Part shown: in pieces, positions 60,365 through 64,000 of the stretch | How positions within the stretch are numbered: position 1 is the stretch's first letter | How the letters are laid out: every line of letters begins with the position of its first letter | NCBI RefSeq assembly: GCF_000519305.1 | Contig: NZ_JAFG01000007.1 | Location: forward strand, 247,158-311,157 | DNA length: 64,000 nucleotides | Source: Mesorhizobium ciceri WSM4083 | GTDB taxonomy: Bacteria > Pseudomonadota > Alphaproteobacteria > Rhizobiales > Rhizobiaceae | Direction of reading: 5' to 3' | Made by a program: the position numbers and the translations under genes | Notes under the pieces: generated by a model | Seen by the model: the letters and a program-made list of their open reading frames with translations, nothing else | The model's database searches: none | What the model was told of the DNA's origin: nothing

Positions 60365-61900
60365 CTAGGCGACATTCTGGGCCTGCCTTTGATTTGAACT
60401 GTCCTGGACGCCCGAGGCGAGCATGATGATGGCTTCCTCGCCGAGCTCGTTGGCGGTGAGTTCGCCGGCGATGCTGCCTTCGCGCACCACGACAACGCGG
60501 TCGCACAAGCCAATCAGCTCCGGCAGTTCGGACGAGATAACGATGACGCCGACACCGCTGCCGGCCAGCTGGCGCAGCAGCCGGTGGATCTCGACCTTGG
60601 CGCCAACATCGATGCCGCGCGTCGGCTCGTCCATGATGATGACCTTGGGATCGACCGACAGCTGCCTGGCGATGGCGACCTTCTGCTGGTTGCCGCCGCT
60701 CAGCGTCGACACAGTGGCATCGATGCCGGCCATGCGCACGCCCAGCCTGCCGGTCAGTTCCTTCGCCTGACGATCCTCGGCCTTGCGGTCGAGCAGGCCG
60801 AGGCGCCCGGTCAGCCTGGCGAGGTCGAGCGCCGATATGTTCGCCGCGATCGGCAGATCGAGGAACACGCCGGAGCCTTTCCTGTCCTCCGAAAGATAGA
60901 CCAGCCCCGCCTTGACCGCATCGCCATAGCTGCGCGGCCGGAGCTGCTTTCCGTCGAGCGCGACGGTTCCAGAGGTGCTTGGCCTGAGGCCGCAGACCGT
61001 TTGCGCGATCTCGCTGCGGCCGGCGCCGATCAGGCCGCCTATGCCCAGAATTTCGCCGGCACGAAGCTGCAGATCGACGTCGGCGAAGCGGCGCCCATCG
61101 GAAAGCCCCTCGACCGACAGGAGCAGACGCCCGGGCTCTTGCGGCGCCAGCTTGTCGGGATAGAGCTGGGTGATTTCGCGGCCGACCATCTTGCGCACGA
61201 CATCGTCAGGTGAAACGGCGGCGACCTGATCGGTCGCCACGTAGCGGCCGTCGCGGAAGACAGTGACGCGGTCGCACAGCGAGAATATCTCGGCCATTCG
61301 GTGGCTGATATAGACCACCGAAATGCCACGTTCCTTGAGCCCGCGCACGATCGAGAACAGGCGTTGCGCTTCGCTTTCGGTCAGTGCCGCGGTCGGCTCG
61401 TCGAGCATCAGCACCTTGCAGTCGAGCGTCAGCGCCTTGGCGATCTCGACGAGCTGCTGGCTGGAAATGGAAAGGTCGGCGACCCTGGTGCGCACCGGAA
61501 TGGGCGCGAGCAGGTCCATGACCTTCTGGGCGTCAGCGTAGAGCTTCTGGAAATTCATCAGCGGCGCGCGCCGGCTGTTGATCGCGGCCATGTAGATATT
61601 TTCGGCAACCGTCGCATCCTGACACAGCGCGATTTCCTGGTGGACAAGCGCAATGCCGAGGCGTTGGGCGGCCGCAGGCGAGTGGATCGAAACACGCTCA
61701 CCATCGATCAGGATGTCGCCCTCGTCGGGCTGCAATACACCGGCGATCATGTTCATCAGCGTCGACTTGCCGGCGCCGTTCTCGCCGCACAGTGCATGGA
61801 TTTCGCCGCGCCGCAGCTCGAACCGTACGTCGCTCAGCGCCTTGACCGGGCCGAACGCCTTGGACAGGCCGCGGATTTCAAGAATGGGCGCCTGGGTCAC
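60365..61900 (-). CDS. Sugar ABC transporter ATP-binding protein, tandem-domain (RbsA type)
   Basis: 511 aa from GTG 61900 with GGAG 6 nt upstream; the frame beyond is intergenic hairpin DNA. First domain Walker A GENGAGKST (about 39-47), signature SISSQQL, Walker B LMLDEPTAAL; second domain GLIGAGRSE, LSGGNQQKVAIARQL, IIMDEPTRGIDVG. Typical RbsA asymmetry. 20 bp from the permease GTG. Confidence 0.9.
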   Translation of the reverse strand: MTQAPILEIRGLSKAFGPVKALSDVRFELRRGEIHALCGENGAGKSTLMNMIAGVLQPDEGDILIDGERVSIHSPAAAQRLGIALVHQEIALCQDATVAENIYMAAINSRRAPLMNFQKLYADAQKVMDLLAPIPVRTRVADLSISSQQLVEIAKALTLDCKVLMLDEPTAALTESEAQRLFSIVRGLKERGISVVYISHRMAEIFSLCDRVTVFRDGRYVATDQVAAVSPDDVVRKMVGREITQLYPDKLAPQEPGRLLLSVEGLSDGRRFADVDLQLRAGEILGIGGLIGAGRSEIAQTVCGLRPSTSGTVALDGKQLRPRSYGDAVKAGLVYLSEDRKGSGVFLDLPIAANISALDLARLTGRLGLLDRKAEDRQAKELTGRLGVRMAGIDATVSTLSGGNQQKVAIARQLSVDPKVIIMDEPTRGIDVGAKVEIHRLLRQLAGSGVGVIVISSELPELIGLCDRVVVVREGSIAGELTANELGEEAIIMLASGVQDSSNQRQAQNVA

Positions 61901-61927
61901 GCCGTGCTCCTGCGATGCTTGCGGGGA

Positions 61928-61951
61928 GGAAGGAGGCCGAAGCCTCCTTCC
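61928..61951 (-). terminator. GC hairpin between binding-protein and ATPase genes
   Basis: Perfect 10-bp stem GGAAGGAGGC / GCCTCCTTCC with a 4-nt loop, within 95 bp after the SBP stop. A second smaller stem (CCGGCC/GGCCGG) lies beside it. No U-tract. Fourth such hairpin after an SBP gene in the window. Confidence 0.6.
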
Positions 61952-61994
61952 CGGTTGGTCCGGCCTTACCGAGGCCGGGGCGGTGAGATAGAGG

Positions 61995-63026
61995 CTATTC
62001 CTCGATGCCCTTGGTGCCGCGACGCTTGAGGTACTTGTCCCAGTAGAAGTCGTCCGCATTGTCCTTGGAGACGATGGAGAAACCATTGTCGACGAAGGGC
62101 ACGCTCATCGGGTTGAAACCCGAACGCTTGGCGTCGTTCATCGGATCGATCAGGCCGGGATGCTTGGCCATCCACAACAGCATGAAGCCCATATAGCCCT
62201 GCATGCCCTGGTTTGGATTGACCGAGCCGAAGATCTCGCCCGCCTTGATCATGTCGAGGATCTTGGCGTTGACGTCGGCGAGCATGACGCGGATCTTGCC
62301 ACCGCCTTCCTTGGCGGCCTGGGCAGCGCCGATGGCCGAGTTGGCCTCCGGCATGAACACGGCGCCAAGATCAGGATGCGCCTGCGCCAGGCTCAGAACG
62401 GCCTGGTAGGCCTTGGTCGGATCCTGGTTCGAGGCGGCGCGGCCGACGAGCTTCATGTCAGGCCATTTGGCTTCCATGCGGGCAACGAACGCGTTGACGC
62501 GCTTGTCGTGGTTGTCCTGGCCGGGATTCTCCAGCACGGCATATTCGCCCTTGCCGTCCATCGCCTTGGCAACGGCGTCGGCGGCATAGGTGCCTTCGGC
62601 ATTGTTGTCGGAGGTGATGTAGGAGACGCGCTTGGAATTCGGCGAGTCGGCGGCGAAGGTCACCACCGCGGTGCCCTGCTCGATGGCACGGTCGATCGGC
62701 TCGATGAACGGATCGGAGTTCATCGGATGCACCAATATGCCCGCCGGCTTCTGCGCCAGCGCCTGGTCGAAGGTAGCGATCTGCTTGTTGACGTCGTATT
62801 CCGGCGTGCCCGTATAGGCGGTCTCGCAGCCGAACTGCTGGCCGGCCTGCTTGAACATTTCATAAACCGGGAACCAGTATTCGACGCCCGAGACCATGAC
62901 GTTCATGACGTATTTTTCACCCGGCTCGCATTTGAACGGGTTAGGGGTTTCGGCGCGTACCTGCATCGACCCAAAGCAGGTCGATGCAGCCGCCGCGATT
63001 GCGAGCGTGCTCAGAAATTTGCGCAA
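61995..63026 (-). CDS. Sugar ABC transporter periplasmic binding protein (RbsB type)
   Basis: 343 aa if it starts at TTG 63026, which follows GGGAGGAAAC; in-frame ATGs at 63050 and 63056 are further up but lack a good site. Signal peptide LRKFLSTLAIAAAASTCFGS, cleavage near VRA-ET. Mature domain blocks: VMVSGVEYWFPVYEMFKQAG, PAGILVHPMNSDPFIEPIDRAIEQGTAVVTF, GSVNPNQGMQGYMGF. First gene of the nine-gene operon. Confidence 0.88.
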   Translation of the reverse strand: MRKFLSTLAIAAAASTCFGSMQVRAETPNPFKCEPGEKYVMNVMVSGVEYWFPVYEMFKQAGQQFGCETAYTGTPEYDVNKQIATFDQALAQKPAGILVHPMNSDPFIEPIDRAIEQGTAVVTFAADSPNSKRVSYITSDNNAEGTYAADAVAKAMDGKGEYAVLENPGQDNHDKRVNAFVARMEAKWPDMKLVGRAASNQDPTKAYQAVLSLAQAHPDLGAVFMPEANSAIGAAQAAKEGGGKIRVMLADVNAKILDMIKAGEIFGSVNPNQGMQGYMGFMLLWMAKHPGLIDPMNDAKRSGFNPMSVPFVDNGFSIVSKDNADDFYWDKYLKRRGTKGIEE

Positions 63027-63167
63027 GTTTCCTCCCTTGGCCGAAGCCATCCTCAATGACCGTCGCAGGCACTCGGCGAGCGCTGCCGTATGGATTTGAT
63101 GATGCCGACCTTCCTCCGAAAGCCAACAATCGGGACATTACAGCCCGGACGCGCATTGTCAATATAA

Positions 63168-63180
63168 TTCACATAGTGAA
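63168..63180. promoter_or_regulatory. Palindromic operator TTCAC-ATA-GTGAA
   Basis: Perfect 5-bp arms with a 3-nt centre, 142 bp before the binding-protein gene. On the minus strand a TTGAAA box (63186-63191) and a TATATT/TTATAT box (about 63161-63167) bracket it, so a bound repressor would sit in the promoter. The SorC-type regulator of the operon is the natural candidate. Confidence 0.5.
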
Positions 63181-63650
63181 ATATATTTCAAGACCTTCCT
63201 TCCGAGGATTCATACGTTCCGGTCGACGAAGCTGGTCGCGGGCCACCAAGGTGCCGTACCGGCTAGGCAGGCCTTTCCGGCCTTTGGCCGCGAACCCGGA
63301 GAGTGTGGTTGGAGTATCGGCACCCAGGGGCTCGCGTGGTGCCCTCCCGCCGGCCGCGTTTATCGCGTGAAGCCCCGATCCTGTCTCTGATAGCATCTGT
63401 TCCGGGCGCGGCGTGACGCTCTCCATGTCGCTTGGCCAAGAAGTCAGCTGCTGCGTCGGCTTACGGCAGCCTTCGGACCATCCGGAGTATTCCGAGAAGC
63501 TTCGGCAGTCCCTTGAACGCAAAGGGCCGGCGGGCATTGTGCCATGCGGGCTGTTTTTGCTTTGGTTTTGGGGAGAGGATTGGTTTTGTCTGGGGGCTGG
63601 GGTTCGCCTGCTTGCGGGCGCCTGATGAGAGGCCGGCAGCACGGCAGAAT

Positions 63651-63681
63651 ACAAAAGAGCCCGCACGAGGCGGGCTGTTTG
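63651..63681 (-). terminator. Rho-independent terminator of the initiator tRNA
   Basis: On the minus strand AGCCCGC-CTCGT-GCGGGCT is followed by CTTTTGTATT, starting about 20 nt after the tRNA CCA end. On the plus strand the hairpin is followed by GTTTGTTT, so it may work both ways. Confidence 0.8.
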
Positions 63682-63693
63682 TTTAGTGAAGTT

Positions 63694-63770
<77 letters not shown>

Positions 63771-63776
63771 TCACCT

Positions 63777-63872
63777 CTAAGCAAGCGTTTGCTTGCTAAT
63801 CTAAGCAAGCGTTTGCTTGCTAATCTAAGCAAGCGCTTGCTTGCGTTCCTAAGCAAGCGTTTGCTTGCTTTA
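63777..63872. repeat. Four tandem 24-bp units, each a palindrome (AGCAAGC-GTTT-GCTTGCT)
   Basis: Units start at 63777, 63801, 63825 and 63849. Units 1 and 2 are identical; unit 3 has GCGCTTGC in place of GCGTTTGC, extending the palindrome; unit 4 differs only at its end. Six to eight bp of dyad in each unit. It ends 6 bp upstream of the tRNA-fMet 5' end, occupying its promoter or leader region. Confidence 0.85.
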
Positions 63873-63922
63873 TCGGACGTAAGCCGAGGCCTACAGATAG
63901 GTATATGGCTGACCAAATGAAA

Positions 63923-63940
63923 GGGCCGCTTACGCGGCCC
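63923..63940 (-). terminator. Terminator-like hairpin at the right edge
   Basis: GGGCCGC / GCGGCCC with a 4-nt loop, followed on the minus strand by TTTCATTT. It would end a minus-strand gene lying mostly right of the window; no such gene can be identified in the last 60 bp. Confidence 0.55.
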
Positions 63941-64000
63941 GTGATCCCTTGGCGGGCCATTTCATAAAGAGAAGATTTCTCTCCATCCGATTTGGATGTG

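Larger units (their letters stand above)
63027..63693. other. Intergenic region upstream of the sugar operon
   Basis: About 670 bp without a recognisable gene. Nearest the operon (63160-63190) is an AT-rich promoter-like patch with a perfect palindrome. The stretch 63190-63650 has only shadow frames; none shows transposase or other family motifs. The tRNA terminator follows. Confidence 0.45.

Noticed and set aside
63190..63650. Possible degraded insertion sequence or gene upstream of the sugar operon
   Set aside because: No transposase motif, terminal inverted repeats or target duplication could be found in any frame.
63777..63872. CRISPR-like array
   Set aside because: Repeat units are directly adjacent with no unique spacers and no cas genes are nearby; it is a simple tandem palindromic repeat.

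Overview
The window is GC-rich DNA packed with ABC importers, carbohydrate-catabolic operons and a complete C-P lyase core. It is interrupted by many short palindromic repeats of the kind scattered through rhizobial genomes. A FosX gene lies between phnI and phnJ, an arrangement I associate with Mesorhizobium loti. The best guess is a Mesorhizobium or close relative (order Hyphomicrobiales); this is inference, not a database result.

Layout. 1-6221 (+): tail of a UxaA-type dehydratase, an aldo/keto reductase, an RbsBAC-type sugar importer and an LgoD-like zinc dehydrogenase, probably one sugar or sugar-acid regulon. 6236-17477: divergent phnF, then phnG-H-I-fosX-J-K-L, a hexapeptide transferase, and phnC-D-E1-E2 behind a likely PHO box. 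17718-20998 (-): two TIM-barrel isomerases around a Gfo/Idh/MocA oxidoreductase, divergent from 21399-25221 (+): a third TIM-barrel isomerase, an enolase-superfamily enzyme, a FadR-type GntR regulator and a 2-hydroxyacid dehydrogenase. 25263-31164: small secreted protein, amidase, GFA protein, SDR with divergent TetR, an AraC remnant, an intact AraC gene and a secreted cupin. 31240-36891 (-): a sugar or polyol importer with two ATPases and a tiny membrane protein. 37250-40553: TetR, Tm-1-like protein, PEP-hydrolase-like protein, cupin. 40763-48395: creatinase/aminopeptidase-fold enzyme divergent from a peptide-type importer and an ATC-hydrolase-family protein. 48503-51652: unknown protein, NAD(P)-binding protein, DsbA-like protein, LysR. 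51665-63026 (-): nine-gene carbohydrate operon (RbsBAC-type importer, SorC regulator, AKR, GlpD-like dehydrogenase, class I aldolase, L-xylulokinase-like kinase, GMC oxidoreductase). The right end has an initiator tRNA with a strong terminator, next to four tandem 24-bp palindromic units.

Main points of interest. (1) Palindromic repeats have entered coding sequence twice in frame: about 52 residues inside an intact ABC ATPase (46251-46407) and the last ~45 residues of PhnJ (10551-10671). (2) A TGGT-NNN-ACCA operator, matching the FadR-subfamily consensus, recurs at three loci tens of kilobases apart; a FadR-type regulator is encoded beside the first, suggesting one regulon for apparently separate clusters. 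(3) Perfect palindromic operators are visible upstream of phnG, the 1.5-kb sugar importer, the TetR/SDR pair and the ery-like operon. (4) Four binding-protein genes are followed by a GC hairpin before the next transporter gene. (5) A 24-bp palindromic tandem array lies immediately upstream of tRNA-fMet. No CRISPR array, intact insertion sequence, phage or rRNA gene was seen.
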